64,000 nucleotides of DNA from Zanthoxylum bungeanum (Eukaryota > Streptophyta > Magnoliopsida > Sapindales > Rutaceae): positions 186,001-250,000 of the forward strand of contig SKCR01038879.1 of the NCBI GenBank assembly GCA_019454045.1, read 5' to 3'. Below, piece after piece: positions 35,871 through 48,139 of this stretch. The notes below the pieces were generated by a model that saw only the letters and a list, made by a program, of their open reading frames with translations, did no database searches and was not told where the DNA came from. Both the position numbers and the translations under genes were made by a program. Every line of letters begins with the position of its first letter. Positions within the stretch are counted from its first letter, which is position 1.

Positions 35871-37022
35871 TGATTAAGCCCAAAAAGTACTACCCGGTTA
35901 TCGCAGTATAGTTGGGGTGTCGATTCCTCAGAGAGATGGTTACAAGGAACTCATTTACTTAAACAAAAATATTAGCAATAACTTAATGAAAATAGATAAA
36001 CTGAATTGGTGATGTAAAATAAATATTATGGAAAAAATTTAGAAGTTATCAGTAGAGAGAAGCAGCAAAGCATCAGGAATCTCTCTTGTATCAAATTCCT
36101 ATATTCAGTTATTGATTCCTTTTATTACTTAATTGAAGGTTTCACGTCCCAAACCAACGATCGGAAGATATTCAATTTCAAACATATTAAATTCTAAGGT
36201 AATCGATGAATTATTTTCTTTATGTTAACATAACACAAAGTTATCATTATAACCTATATAACGTCGACAATATACCCACGGGCAATATTGCAGCAGAAGA
36301 TTAACTCATAAAACAACTTTACCAGTCGCAACTAGGTTCCTCAATCACACATAGAAGAAATATGACTATTCCTATATGCAAGTTGGTAAAACACAATCTC
36401 TGGATTATAAATCAAAAGATAATAAAGAACAATGAATCATCAAGTGTATTAAACATTAAAAAGCATTCAGAAATCAGCAACATGAATATTAGAGTTTAAA
36501 TACAAGAGTTCATCCTTAGGTTTGCCTATGAGATTAGTTCTTCATAAAAGAAAAAGACATAGCCTGAAGAGATTGCAGCAGCATCCTGTCTAGCGCGAAG
36601 TTTCTCCATTCTTCAATCTCAAATATGTTTTTAATCTTTTTTTGTGTTTCTCTTTGTTCTCTCTCTTTTTCTTTCTGTTTTTAGAGTTATGGACGAGCTT
36701 GGGTATTTATAGAGGGGTCCCAGAGTCCTTATCTGCGTAAAAAAAATGAACCAAGCAAAACCCTAGAAAACTTCTCAGTGTCGCGACGCGCGGCCATGCA
36801 CGTCGCGACGCCTGGCTTGCAGGATAATGATTCATGCGTTTCTGCTCGTTTCCTTCGTGCTTTCGATGTGTCCGTAAGGTCCCGGAACACGTACAATTGC
36901 TCCAATATCCATGTTCTATTGCTTCCTAATAACAAAGCACAAAATAAACTATAATTAAGATTAAACACATTCTAATCAAACCGAATTAGTGATGTTCAAA
37001 GTATATTTTCATGCACTTATCA
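35871..37022 (-). repeat. 5' LTR of G2
   Basis: TGATTAAGCC to CACTTATCA, 1,152 bp. Sense TATA box CTATAAATA is at about 36714-36722; GTCGCGACGC motifs lie at 36780-36789 and 36801-36811, about 60-90 bp upstream of it. Confidence 0.93.
36714..36722 (-). promoter_or_regulatory. TATA box in the G2 5' LTR
   Basis: The + strand TATTTATAG is CTATAAATA in sense, inside a block conserved with 9695-9703 in the other LTR. Confidence 0.6.
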
Positions 37023-37027
37023 CTATA

Positions 37028-37586
37028 CGAGGTGCTCGAAGGCTTTTGGATCTACTTGAAAGAATTTTCTGAGAAGGGAAAGGATTTTACTTGGGTCTAC
37101 CTGACATTTTATTCTTATTCAGGCTTATATATTTTCCTAACTACTATAAGTTCTGGCATTTTCTTTATTATCTCATTCTGTATTTCTACCTCTAATTGTC
37201 TCTGATTGCTTTAAGCACATGTACATCATTTCTTACTTTTCTTATGGCTTTATCTTTTTCTTTTTTACTACACTGGGTAAATATTCTTCATATCTTTACT
37301 ATCTAGTTTTAAAATTTATCTTGAACTTATGATAATATGCCAAGATAATTATAGAAGGATTATCTGTTAGGACAAATATTATAGTTACTTTCATTAAGAA
37401 GAAAATTCAAGTAGCTTTAAGAATTCTTACTAACCTTTCTATAGGACTTGAGGACGCACTCGAGGATCGGATACAGGAGAGATAGTGCCTCATATACTGG
37501 TATCCTGGGCATACTACGTATACAATACCCAAACACTCTACCCACATCAGTCACTGACTCCATGTATCATGCTTTGATACCATTTT
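37028..37586 (-). mobile_element. G1 internal region, first copy, right part
   Basis: Resumes after the G2 target duplication. 37028-37200 aligns with 61340-61510 of the second G1 copy (shared ATTTTCTGAGAAGGGAAAGG-like block). A degenerate primer-binding site (TGATACCA at about 37575) ends it. Confidence 0.6.
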
Positions 37587-40177
37587 TGTAAAATCCATTT
37601 TTTGAAGATGCTACCGGCAGGGAATATGACAAACTATCTCCCTAAGCCTCTGACTATGATCAAAACTACTAATCTCATCTCAAACACAAACTCATATAGA
37701 TGGATTATTGCCCAACTCAAAAATCTGAAATGCAACTTAATATTCGTAACCGTGTACTCAATAGTACTTCTTTTTACAACTTTTATTAATGACACTTTAA
37801 CTTATTACACATACAATATCTATTATACATAATGCATGATACATGACTTTACTTGACTCTGACTGAATTGTAACTATGTATTCGATCTATTGGACCCAAA
37901 TACCCTAGTGACTGCCATCAGTATCCATCCTATGGAGCTTGTCTTCTGGTAGACCTGGGAAACGGAAACACTGGGTGTGGGGGGGTTAGATCATTTGAAC
38001 GACCTAGTGAATGGACGGTTTAAAATGAAAACTGAAATACTTTATGAAAATCCATTGTTCTAAAACCAAAATCAACTCAAGGAAAATGAATCTTTTCAGA
38101 AAACTCTTTCTTTTCTAGAAGCAGTTCTCTTTCTGGAAAACCTTTCTGAAAATCTTTATTTCTGTAAAACTTTGAATTCTTTTAAAACTAAACTCACTTG
38201 AAAACTCTTTCATAAAACTTATCACTTCTGAAAATCATATCTCTGAAAAATCTATTTCTGAAAATATGTCTCTGAAAACCTGACATATGGGGGCGTTATA
38301 TATCGTCGTCCCCCCATACGTCTAAACTAGTGGTCTTGGGGCATTAAGTCTCGTCGTCTACCAAGTCACTGAACTAGAGCCAGACGTGTTGATCCATGCT
38401 ATCACCCTGACCATGAATCTAGGGTCTAGGGGCATTATGTCTCGTTGTCCTCTCTATCTCTGAATCTAGGATCTAGGGGCGATATGTATCGCCGTCTCTC
38501 TAGTCCTGCTCTACATGTGCACATGTTGTATCCGTCAATTCCATGAGTTACATCTGAGGTGGATTTTTCCCTTATGCCTCCAAAAATCAATAAAATCATG
38601 TCTTCAAAATCAAAGCTTTCTAAAACATTCTCAAACATCAAATATATGTAAATAAACTCGGCTAATGTCCTATGCCCTTAGAAAGTAAGTCTCAATTCAA
38701 AACAAAAAGTAAATATCAATTTGAAAAGAAAATATCCACTCACAGATTTACAACTATTACCAATGATTCTGAATGTGACTAAAAAGATTCATGCGGAAAA
38801 GTCAATCCAACTTGTATCCGAGTATGGTTAGCATAATTAAACTGAGAAGCTAATCATGATCATGGATGGGTGAAAGTACATGTGTGTCGTATACAGAACC
38901 TTCAAACTGAATATGAAATATGAAATGGAATAAGACTGTTTATGTCTCGCGTCGTGACGTCAGGTCTGGCACGTCGCGACACCCATGCAAGGAGACCCAG
39001 CAGAGAGCATGTTCTATTTATGTCGCGACGCCAGATGCTACGCGTCGCGACGCCCACCTGATCAGACCTGAGGCAGAGAGCCTCTGCTCGTTACGCGTCG
39101 CGACGCTAGGTGTTGAGAATCATGATGCTAGCCCGATTTCAGGGCCTAGCATCAATCTTCCATTGTCACTGCCCAAGGATTTTCCAACACTCTCACATTT
39201 TAACTTCCAGATAAGCACTTCTCATTACACCCAAAATAGGCCATTATCGAGTATCATCAAATCACCAATTATACTCCCCCAACATACCTATATAAATGAA
39301 CAAGGGCTCCAATTTATAATCTTAGAGTTATCAACTCCCAAACAAATTAACTAATGACAATACATCACCAACTTCATAAACAGAAGCTCAACCCCATTAC
39401 ATACATAATTCGGCTAAGGCCCTAAGTTGGGAAAAATTTGGGCATTTCATAAAATAATGTTACTTCCATTCTTATACTATCATGAAATGCTCAATTATGC
39501 ATGCTAGCCACTTAATCAAAGCTAAAATGGAGAAATGGATTCTACGGTTCCTCCATGTGTGAATTTGGGGGAGGAAGATTTATGCCATGAACTCAAGATT
39601 AAAGGAAAGAAGAATAAAAAGAAGCTTACTTGACCAAGAAAAGCTTGAGGATTCATCACTATTCCTTCAAAAATTCTATAAGAAATGAAGAAGGTTTGAG
39701 AGCTTCCTTGCTCCCATAACTCACGTTTTTTTGGCCTCCTAATAGAGATGAGTGAATAGTGTTCTATTTATAGGCAAATGATTGATTTTTTGTAATGATA
39801 TGAGTGGCTAGATTTGTGCCACATCACTTAATCTAGGCCATTCTCGAATTTTATTGTAGCAGTTATGGAAATCATGAATTTTGACTTGCTTCGGATTCGA
39901 ATTTGGAAACATATCCAACATGGAAGATGTGGGTCTCGGTCTTAGCTTTCCGACGATATAAAATCCATAAAAATCGAAGATCGTTTGAAAAAGTACGGGC
40001 CCAAATACTAAGGACTGCTCAGATTGAATTTAAGACTAAATTCTGTATGGAAACTGCGAGGAATTTATCGAATGTCCAAAAAGCAATTTCACAAGCACAT
40101 ACACGCTTGAACATGATTTATATTATGTATTTCACCATCTATAACATATTAATCATCGGGATTACCGGGGTGTTATA
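37587..40177 (-). repeat. G1 LTR, the only full-length copy
   Basis: TGTAAAATCC to GGGGTGTTATA, about 2.6 kb. Left part matches 61899-63030 and right part matches 5516-6401, so this LTR is shared by two internal regions. A GC-rich segment 38944-39106 holds five GTCGCGAC-type motifs, and a TATA box (sense CTATAAATAG) lies at 39764-39773. The open frame 38920-39354 over the motif cluster has no recognised product. Confidence 0.75.
38944..39106. repeat. Cluster of GCGTCGCGACGC palindromes in the G1 LTR
   Basis: Copies at about 38949 (changed), 38972-38980, 39022-39031, 39042-39053 and 39095-39106 within 160 bp. Confidence 0.85.
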
Positions 40178-42346
40178 TTGTTGATGTTGTATTCCTAAAA
40201 TCAAGTAGCCTACAGAAATGCAATCCTTAATCCTTGGGTCACAAGTCATTACTACTGAATTTCTGAGAAATATATATAAATATGTCTCTCACTCCTCAAC
40301 TTAAGGTTACTTTTATTAGTTCCATATATAACGAATATTAACATGGAGTTTTGTTCTAGTTAGGGAAACGTAGTCTGCACCGCTTCCTTTCCAACTCTTG
40401 GAAACCCTCACAATGACATAATAAATACAGAATTAGTCTTGCCTTTTATTGAAACTATTTATTTCTCAATTTATAGCTTCCGCAAAATGAACCATCTAGA
40501 TCATTCCTTGTCATGAACTATATATAATTCTTGCTTACTAGATGTTGTGCCATATTTCCTTTCTTTCGTTGTCCTACCTTTATTTTCACTAATATAAATC
40601 AAGTCCGTCTTTGGAGTATACCACGAGGTTCTTCACCTTTTGTTGTAATGTAGGCTCTTTAATGATCTGTCTAGTAAATAATGTTTTATGCATTCAATTA
40701 ATGGCCAAGGTTTCTCTACTAATGTTTGAATCTACTGCGTAAACTACGATATTATTTGTAAACCTCAATTATAGAGGAAACTATAGCATTACTAACTCAC
40801 TCAAAAGACTGTATTACTTAAAATGGTATCATTGAATCGTGTTTTACTATACATAATCCCTAAATTATCTTAGCTTGTTCTTGGTTTCCAGTATCATGTT
40901 ACTCCTACTTGCAGGAGTTAGCTTCTTTCTTTCTTTGTCATTATTACCTTCTTATATTCCACCTACAGTATTGTCATAAATTAATTCGCATATATTCGAT
41001 CATTGCTTTCTTCACACTATCTCATTACCTTGTAGATTTAACCCATTCCTTCTCTTGGAATCGTGTGCCCACCTTTATTTCTGATGACACTTGAAACCTA
41101 CCCTTGAAGCTTGTCTGTTACAAAAAACTTAGTGAGATATTAATGGCGGCTATCCTTATATGCAATCCTAAGAAGGCTTGATTATGTTGTTATTCTTATT
41201 CACGTAAACTATGGGCATCTGTATTCTTAGTTCGCAGAGATCTCTCTGCTAAAATCTATTGTAGTCTCATCCTTCTTCCATCCGAGAATATCTACCTTTG
41301 AAGCCTCCATGTCGATATTTAATATTCTTTTATTACCTATCAATGAATAATACACTTCATTATTTATTCTGCAATAAGCTCACTCGAGGGTATTAAACCA
41401 TGTTCATTCTAGGGTTCTGACATGTTATCATCATGAATTTGACTGAGAGATGAATACTCTATCTGGGAAAACCTGTCAATTGTATTCTAAGTGAACTCTT
41501 ATTCCTTTGGTCATTGGAAAATAATTGTGAAGTCTACGGTTACCTTGTCTGGCTTATAACTTAAAATACATGGACTCTAAAGTCCCCCCAATGGTTCTTC
41601 TACCATCATATCCCGATTCACTGTCTGGTAAAACATCTAGATACCTAGTCACCTTATCCTTATTCGTGTTCTGCTGCTAGTAAATTATTTTGAGTCATGT
41701 TTTGTCTTGTTGCTATCTGGGTGCATCATGTGGGGAAGTATATGGATTGTACTAACTATATTTTTTTCATTTACTAAATAGAAAAGTCTGGTACACTAAT
41801 ATCCTTAGTTTATCTAAAGTTGTAGGCCAGATTTGTACAAAAATATGTACTTTTGTCACTATCTGACTAGTACACTCTTATTTATTGTATCTCCTCGACA
41901 ATTATACTTTCACCTTATTGTCTAAAGCCTCTCTCTTCTTCTTTTGCTCTGTATTATATTTGAGGCCCTCGTGATTCATGTGCCTCAAATACCTTGTCCT
42001 AAGGGTAATGCCTTCATTTTTTATGTCAAAATGACTCTGATTGTGTCCTAAAGGTGTTATACTACATCTTAAGTCTACATGTTCCTGAGAACATTATTAG
42101 GATGGGTGTTGTGGTTCAACGCTACCGGAGCTATCTAACTAAGATTGGGAGGGGTCGAGAAATCCAAGTCTATTTTGAGTTATCACACAAAAGTACAAAT
42201 CCTAAAGGGCCATTTGACTGCAACATATAGCCTCTCTTCTAGTTCGGCTCTTTACCGATACTCGTACTATCTCTTTTTGGGAATTCTCCAAAGTACAAAC
42301 TTACTCCAAGTCTTATTATATTCTCTTTGTTATCTATTTCTGGGTA
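40178..42346 (-). mobile_element. G1 internal region, second copy, left part, decayed
   Basis: T-rich with no frame longer than about 75 codons. The polypurine tract seen at 6407 is absent here, so the sense-3' end has been lost or deleted. Continues at 60051. Confidence 0.55.
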
Positions 42347-42351
42347 GTTTC

Positions 42352-44323
42352 TGTTGGGTTTTCTAGGTAAAACCAAGATCATTTAAGCGAATGAAATGTG
42401 CGAATACAACAAAGTTAAGTTGCGGAAATACTCACTTTGATCGGCTTTGCGATGCGACTAACACAAAAATTTCTTCACCATTGAAGCTCACGGCCAAGTC
42501 CTTTTTGTGCTCCTTGAAGTTTCGGTCAAGCCCCTCCATGAATGTCCTCCTTCAAGCTCCAAGCTTTAAGTGTGATTCCATGCTCAAGGGTTTGTTTCCC
42601 TATCACCTTTGGATGACTCTTTATGTGCTAGCATTGGAAGAATTTGCCACAAATCTTCCTTGAGTTTCTTCTTGTTCTCGGCCTAGCCAAGAAATTAGAG
42701 AGAAAATTGGCTTCAAAAGCCGAATGGGAGAGGAGAGAAAATTGGTTCCAAAACCGTGTGTGTTAGAAGGAGAGAGAAGAGAGTTGTGTTGAAATTGTTT
42801 TCTAAAAACATATACCAAAAATTGCTTTCAAAATTTGGTCAAAACTTTTCCAAAAAGCAAAACCAATTTTGGAGGCAAAAATTGCATTAATTGCCCACAA
42901 CTACCAACATCATAAATAGTGACTGGTTGTCAATCACCAAAAGGTGACTTGACATCCATCACTAAATTGACAGGTGATGTGACTTGTGGGCCGCACTTGA
43001 TTCGAAATGCTAGTGGGCCCGCAAACACTCTCGGGCTCGGGTTCGCTAATTCCAAATTAACGAATTTTCCGTTGCGACGTAATTAAATCAAATTTAAATA
43101 AATAATTATGCCTAGCAAAATTACTATTCACCTCGCTAACGAATTAATTCTAAATTAACTCGTTTGCCCGAATTAAAATCTAATTTTAACTCCGCGTCGA
43201 AATCTAATTTCGTATAATATATCGAATATATTAATTTATCGATTAATTCCAAATTAATAGTTCTCTCTCTTTAAATAATATTTTATCCCAGATAAAATAT
43301 CTCCGTAATTAATCCCAGATTAATTTTTTCTCTCTAATAATTAATCTTAGATTAATAATGTCCGAGTCATACGTCATCGGTGAATCTTCGGGAAGCGACC
43401 CATGAGATCCCCGGATATGTTGACAGTAAATCCGGTCATCAGACTATCCGAACACGTACGTACCTAGTACTACGTTTTTACCGATTTACAAGACATGGTT
43501 GGCTTCTAGCAAAGCACCGTGCCTACCCAATTCTCCTGAAATATTATTAAAGGAATATGTAATCTATATCAGGCGTAGTATACGTAGTATTGTGTATTGC
43601 GATCCAGTATCGGATGTCACGTGCTAGGCCTGGGGCTGGAATTATGTCTGCCCTGTACGAAGCACATGTCGGATCTCTGGTAACTAGTCTCTATAATCGG
43701 ATAATCATGACCTAGTCATATTATCCCGATGACTGCAGTATTAAAGAGTTCTAGTTCCGTATCCTACGTGACCATCATCTCCACTATGACTGGAGTGATA
43801 CTTCCATCTTGACATCACACCCAATACACTACGATTCTCAATATACCCAGAAGAGGCGTACACAGAACCGGTTAAAGCCCTGGACGACCAAAACCAGAGT
43901 ATATTGATTGTCACAAGTATTAGCGGTGCAAGTCTCAGGTTAAGACCAAATACACCTACCCTAATTCGGACTTCCATAGACATATAGTCATACTACCAAT
44001 GGAATTCCGAGAGGTCTATCCAGAGCGAAGCTGTTATGCTCTCATAACGCGCGCAAGTGCAATACTAGTCTATTCCGCATTATCGATGACCAATTTCGAT
44101 AATACTACGACTAGGGATATTTTAATGATTAAACCTTCGTGGATTGATATTGTCTCATATCATCTCAATCCGGAACTAATCATAAGGACCTTTTATCATT
44201 AATGTATCTTGGTAATCTAATTACAAATGATAAAAGAGTAATTTCCTTTGTCACATAGTTAATTTGTACAACAACACCATGTTCTGTACAAATAGTGATG
44301 TTATGGGTCATAATTGTCCAACA
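42352..44323 (-). repeat. 3' LTR of C1-c
   Basis: TGTTGGGTTTTCTAGG to GTCATAATTGTCCAACA. Hairpin array at about 43042-43359. The + strand frame 42391-42663 recurs at 50300-50572 only because the two LTRs are copies. Confidence 0.93.
43042..43359. repeat. Dyad array in the C1-c 3' LTR
   Basis: Ten dyads in family order, beginning with GTTCGCTAATTCC/AAATTAACGAA arms near 43041. Confidence 0.85.
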
Positions 44324-44336
44324 ATCTCCCACTTGG
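44324..44336 (-). promoter_or_regulatory. Polypurine tract of C1-c
   Basis: Complement of CCAAGTGGGAGAT, abutting the 3' LTR. Confidence 0.85.
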
Positions 44337-45776
44337 CCTATAGCCAATCACTCAAGTGTCTTACACTTGAACTATGTACGGTTCGCTCAAACTTCTGCTG
44401 AGAAAAATGCTTTCGTCAGCGGATTTGCAAAGTTTTCATATGATGCGATTTATTTGATCATCACATCGCCACGATGTATGATCCGAACGAATCAGATGAA
44501 TAGTTGAAGTATATACTTGGATCGTTGATGAGACCATTAATTCTTTAGCCTGTGCTGTAGCCTAGCTCAGCTGCTAACAGAACTACGCCTAATCCAATTA
44601 GGATTATTAAGATCCAAATGGTTTCTACGGTATCTTGCTTGGAAGATTTGCAGCTCACTGTTCCGTTATTCAAACTATATAGTACCCCTTGTTACGACTT
44701 ATAGTCGTTTTTATCGGTTAGGAAACTTGCAACAGTGAACCCAGTCACTTCAAGTTCTCCTTCTTCATAGCTTAAGAAGGCATCCTTAGTTCCTCTAAGA
44801 TACTTAAGGATGTTCTTAACATCAATCCAGTGACTATCACTTGGATTGGCCTGATTGTGACTCCATATGCTCAAAGCACATAAGACACTAGGTCGCGTAC
44901 ATATATTTCAATGTACGAGATCTCGGAGAGTGTCAACAACTTTTAGATCTATCCTAGTAGATCATTATTCCTAGAATAAAGGTTATCTCTCCCAAGTAGT
45001 CTACGGAGAATTTTCACGAAAGCCAAGATTTCACCGATTGTATTATGGGAATGTTATTTCCAGGAAATGATATATCATCATTATTTAGGATAATCACTGT
45101 CAGTGAGCTCCCACTAACCTCCTTATATACACAAGAATCATATTCGTTTTTTGAATTAAATCATACACCATTATGATTACATCAAAACGATAGTTCCAAG
45201 AACTCAATGCTTGCTTCAATCCATCAATGGATCGAATAACCTGCAAACCTTGTTTGCTTGTTTTGGTACGAAAAAACCGTCAGGATGTTTTAAACATCCT
45301 CCAAAAGGTTTCCGTTTAAGGAAAGCGATTTTGACGTTCAGCTACCATATTTCATAAATGAAACATGCAGCATTAGTAAGCATTATCCGAATGGATTTAA
45401 CCATGGCAACGAGTAAAAGGTTTCGTCGTATTCGACATAATGTTGATAACAATATCTTTTCGCTACAAGCCTAGCTTAGTACGTTGGTATGTTGCCATCC
45501 ATGTATGTCTTCCTTGAAGACATATATAGTACCAATAGGCACAATGCCTTCCGGTACATCAACTAGTGTCTCAACTTGGTTGGTATACATGGAATCCATT
45601 TCGGACTTCATGGCACTTTTCCATAATAGGGAGTCGATACCTTGTATCACTTCCTCATACGTAGTCAGTTCGTATTCCTCAATAAGATTAACATCTTTAT
45701 GAGGTGAGATCAGAAACCCATACCTCCCAGGTTGTTTTCTGACTCTCTCTGACTTACGCGGTTCTTGTGTATTCAA
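44337..45776 (-). pseudogene. C1-c RNase H and reverse transcriptase remnants
   Basis: 45471-45776 on the - strand opens reverse transcriptase with RKSERVRKQPGRYGF, ISPHKDVNLIEEYEL and KSAMKSEMDSMYTNQV. 44692-44874 keeps DVKNILKYLRGTKDAF and LEVTGFTVASFLTDKNDY, the join to RNase H; the first RNase H Asp (YTDASF) is Val here. The YVDD block near 45090 reads NNDD, so the enzyme would be inactive. RNase H has a small deletion near 44625 compared with C1-b. Many stops separate the pieces. Confidence 0.78.
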
Positions 45777-46740
45777 AGATTGTGGTATAGTTTCATCCTT
45801 GATGAACTATTTGTGTTCCATTAAGGAATCGGTGCCTATAACAGTATTACTCCGATTTTCATCGAGTTTTACTTTCTTCCCACTTACCACTACATATCGG
45901 TATTCCTCTTAAGAAAACTGCATGGCGAGCAACAATTACATTGTTCTCTAGTGAGTTGTATAAGTACTATACTTTTATTACCATAGGATAACCTACAAAT
46001 TAGGCACTAATCCGATTTGGGTTCTAGTTTGGTATCATCCAAACATATGCCCAGCATTCCCAAATCTTCAGGAATGAGAAAACCCGATTTCTTTCCTGTT
46101 CATATCTAATATAAAGTCTGTCAAACAGATTTTCATAGAACCTTATTCAAAATAAGTTTTGCATTGTTTAATGCGTATCCCTTGAAGGAAAATGGTAGTT
46201 CAGAGTGACTCATGATTAACCTTATCATGTCCAACAAAATTCGGTTTCTCCGTTCGGACACACCGCTCAAATTGAGGTGTTCCGGGAGGAGTCCATAGTG
46301 AAAGAATACTATACTCTTTCAGGTAATTGAGAAACTTATTGCTTAAGTATTTTCATCACAGTCCAATCATGATGTTTTAATACTTTAGCCAATCTGTCTG
46401 TCTACTTCGTGTCGAAACTCTAAAAATTTTCGATTCATGTTTCAAAAGAAACACATAACCATAACGCGATGCCACATCCGTAAAGGTTACAAAGTGTTCA
46501 TATCCACCTCTAGCCTAGCTAGATATAGGCCCACTTACGTCACTATGAACGAGGGCTAACAGATCGGTGGCACTTGCACTTTTATCAAGTAAAAGGTATT
46601 CTAGGCACTTTGCCTAATAAACTAGATTCGTAGACATCATTTGAATCGAATCAAATCCATCCTAGTACCCACTCTTTGAAAATGTGGATATACGAGTCTT
46701 GTTAATGTGTCCTAGACAACAATGCCACTAATAAGTCTTA
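45777..46740 (-). pseudogene. C1-c integrase remnant
   Basis: Recognised by base-level similarity to 25500-26300 of C1-b and to the integrase of C1-a on the opposite strand. The frame is broken throughout. Confidence 0.6.
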
Positions 46741-48130
46741 ACTGATTTATTCAGTTTGAGCTATTTTCTTGTCATGTCATACGTTTGAGATTCATTTATA
46801 TTCAAAATATAAATATTGTTAGTCACATCTAATGTGTTTATCTCAATATCATCTTTATAAAATAAAACACTTTAGTGTTCTAGAATATAAAGGTATACCC
46901 GCAACGGGTTAAACCCTGATATAGAGATAATGCTTCTAGTCAAACTAGGTACATTTTAACATTTCCTAATTTAAGTATTACACCCGAAGGGTAGTTCCTA
47001 AACTTAGGTTTCTAGGTTAAAACAGCGACTCTCGTACCGTTTCCTGATTCGTAGATCAATCTCAACTGAAGTCAGTCTCCTGCTAATCAGCAGATTCTGC
47101 ACTTTAGTACATATTTATGTACTACATCTAGTATCAAAATCCAATTTTGAAACTAATAGTAAACATGTTTATGACAAATATACTTGAAGCCGGAGCCTTG
47201 CCCCTCTTCACTTCCTTCATGTCTGCCTTGTCCATACGGCAGTCACGCTTCCAGTGATCCCGTTTGCCATAGTTTAGGCAGACATCTTGGGATATGTCCT
47301 TTGTCTTCCTAGAAGACCGTGATGATTTTTCCTTTGCCCATTTTAGAAGCTCTGGCTCTGTCTCCTTGAGCATAGCCATCAACTCTCCAAGAGTTTGCTT
47401 TTGGTTCGTAATGAACTTGCCCTAGCTTTCAGGTAGAGACTATAAGATCAAATCTTTGGTAGTCTCGGCCACGTAAGTAATGCCCAGCTAACCTAGCTGA
47501 TCGATGTCAGCAATCATCTGCGACACCTAATGTTCGACAGATGTACCCTCTGACATACACGAGCTAAAGAGCTTCTTTTGCAATTTATACTTCTAAGATT
47601 TAAGAATAAATCTATGAAGATCTTTAATTTCATCATCAAGGTACAAGGATCTAATCCTTGATTCTGACGATGGAATTAAAGTGTTATTGCGGTAAGCATA
47701 ATGGTTTGAGCACTAAAGTTATCATTACATGAATATTCCAAATATCATGTTCTACTATTTGCTCAACTCCGGGCTTAGGCCCAAGAGGTTTCTCTATCAA
47801 ATAGAGTAACTTCTTAGTTCCCAAGACTATCCTGAGGTACTATTCCCAATCTGAAAATTAAAGCCGTTTAAAGATATTTTCTCTCAGGATTATGTTTTAA
47901 ACGCTAATCTTTCAGTTATCTTGATTGTTATAGTCCAACTATCCAATCAACGATTTCGGGTACTATTGAATATAATGATTGTTATACCCTAACTATATAA
48001 TCAACTATAATTTAATTGGTTAAATTCAAATATATTGATTATTATAATCCAATTATATAATCAACTATAAATTGAAGTAGTTTGAATACAGTCCAACTGT
48101 TTAATTAATACAATGATTAAATATTAGTCC
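46741..48130 (-). pseudogene. C1-c protease and gag remnants
   Basis: 47134-47382 on the - strand carries a zinc-knuckle region CLNYGKRDHWKRDC, where the second Cys of CX2CX4HX4C is Tyr, preceded by a Lys/Ser-rich stretch. The rest of gag and protease has no long frame. The same Cys-to-Tyr change occurs in C1-b but not in C1-a. Confidence 0.72.
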
Positions 48131-48139
48131 AACTAATAT
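47930..48139. repeat. Dyad cluster at the leader/gag border of C1-c
   Basis: Dyads around CCA at 47930-47942, 48043-48057, 48088-48100 and 48121-48139 (8-bp arms ATATTAGT/ACTAATAT), matching the C1-b and C1-a clusters. Confidence 0.85.

Larger units (their letters stand above)
8866..37022 (-). mobile_element. G2: Ty3/gypsy (Athila/Tat-like) gag-protease element, split by a nested Copia
   Basis: Two LTRs of about 1.15 kb (35871-37022 as 5', 8866-10018 as 3') bound an internal region. The element is flanked by an exact 5-bp target duplication CTATA at 8861-8865 and 37023-37027. Next to the 5' LTR is a tRNA-Asp primer-binding site. Gag lies at 34273-35532 and an aspartic protease at 11596-12345. 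No reverse transcriptase, RNase H or integrase follows the protease; a noncoding 3' region runs straight to the polypurine tract. After removing the nested insert (12604-34272) the internal region is only about 4.2 kb. This was a non-autonomous element that would have depended on a relative for copying. Confidence 0.9.

Noticed and set aside
38920..39354. A 144-codon frame in the G1 LTR
   Set aside because: Its codons come from the GCGTCGCGACGC motif cluster; there is no domain, and the composition is noncoding.
42391..42663. A 90-codon frame repeated at 50300-50572
   Set aside because: Both lie inside the two LTRs of one element, so the repetition is LTR identity and not protein conservation.
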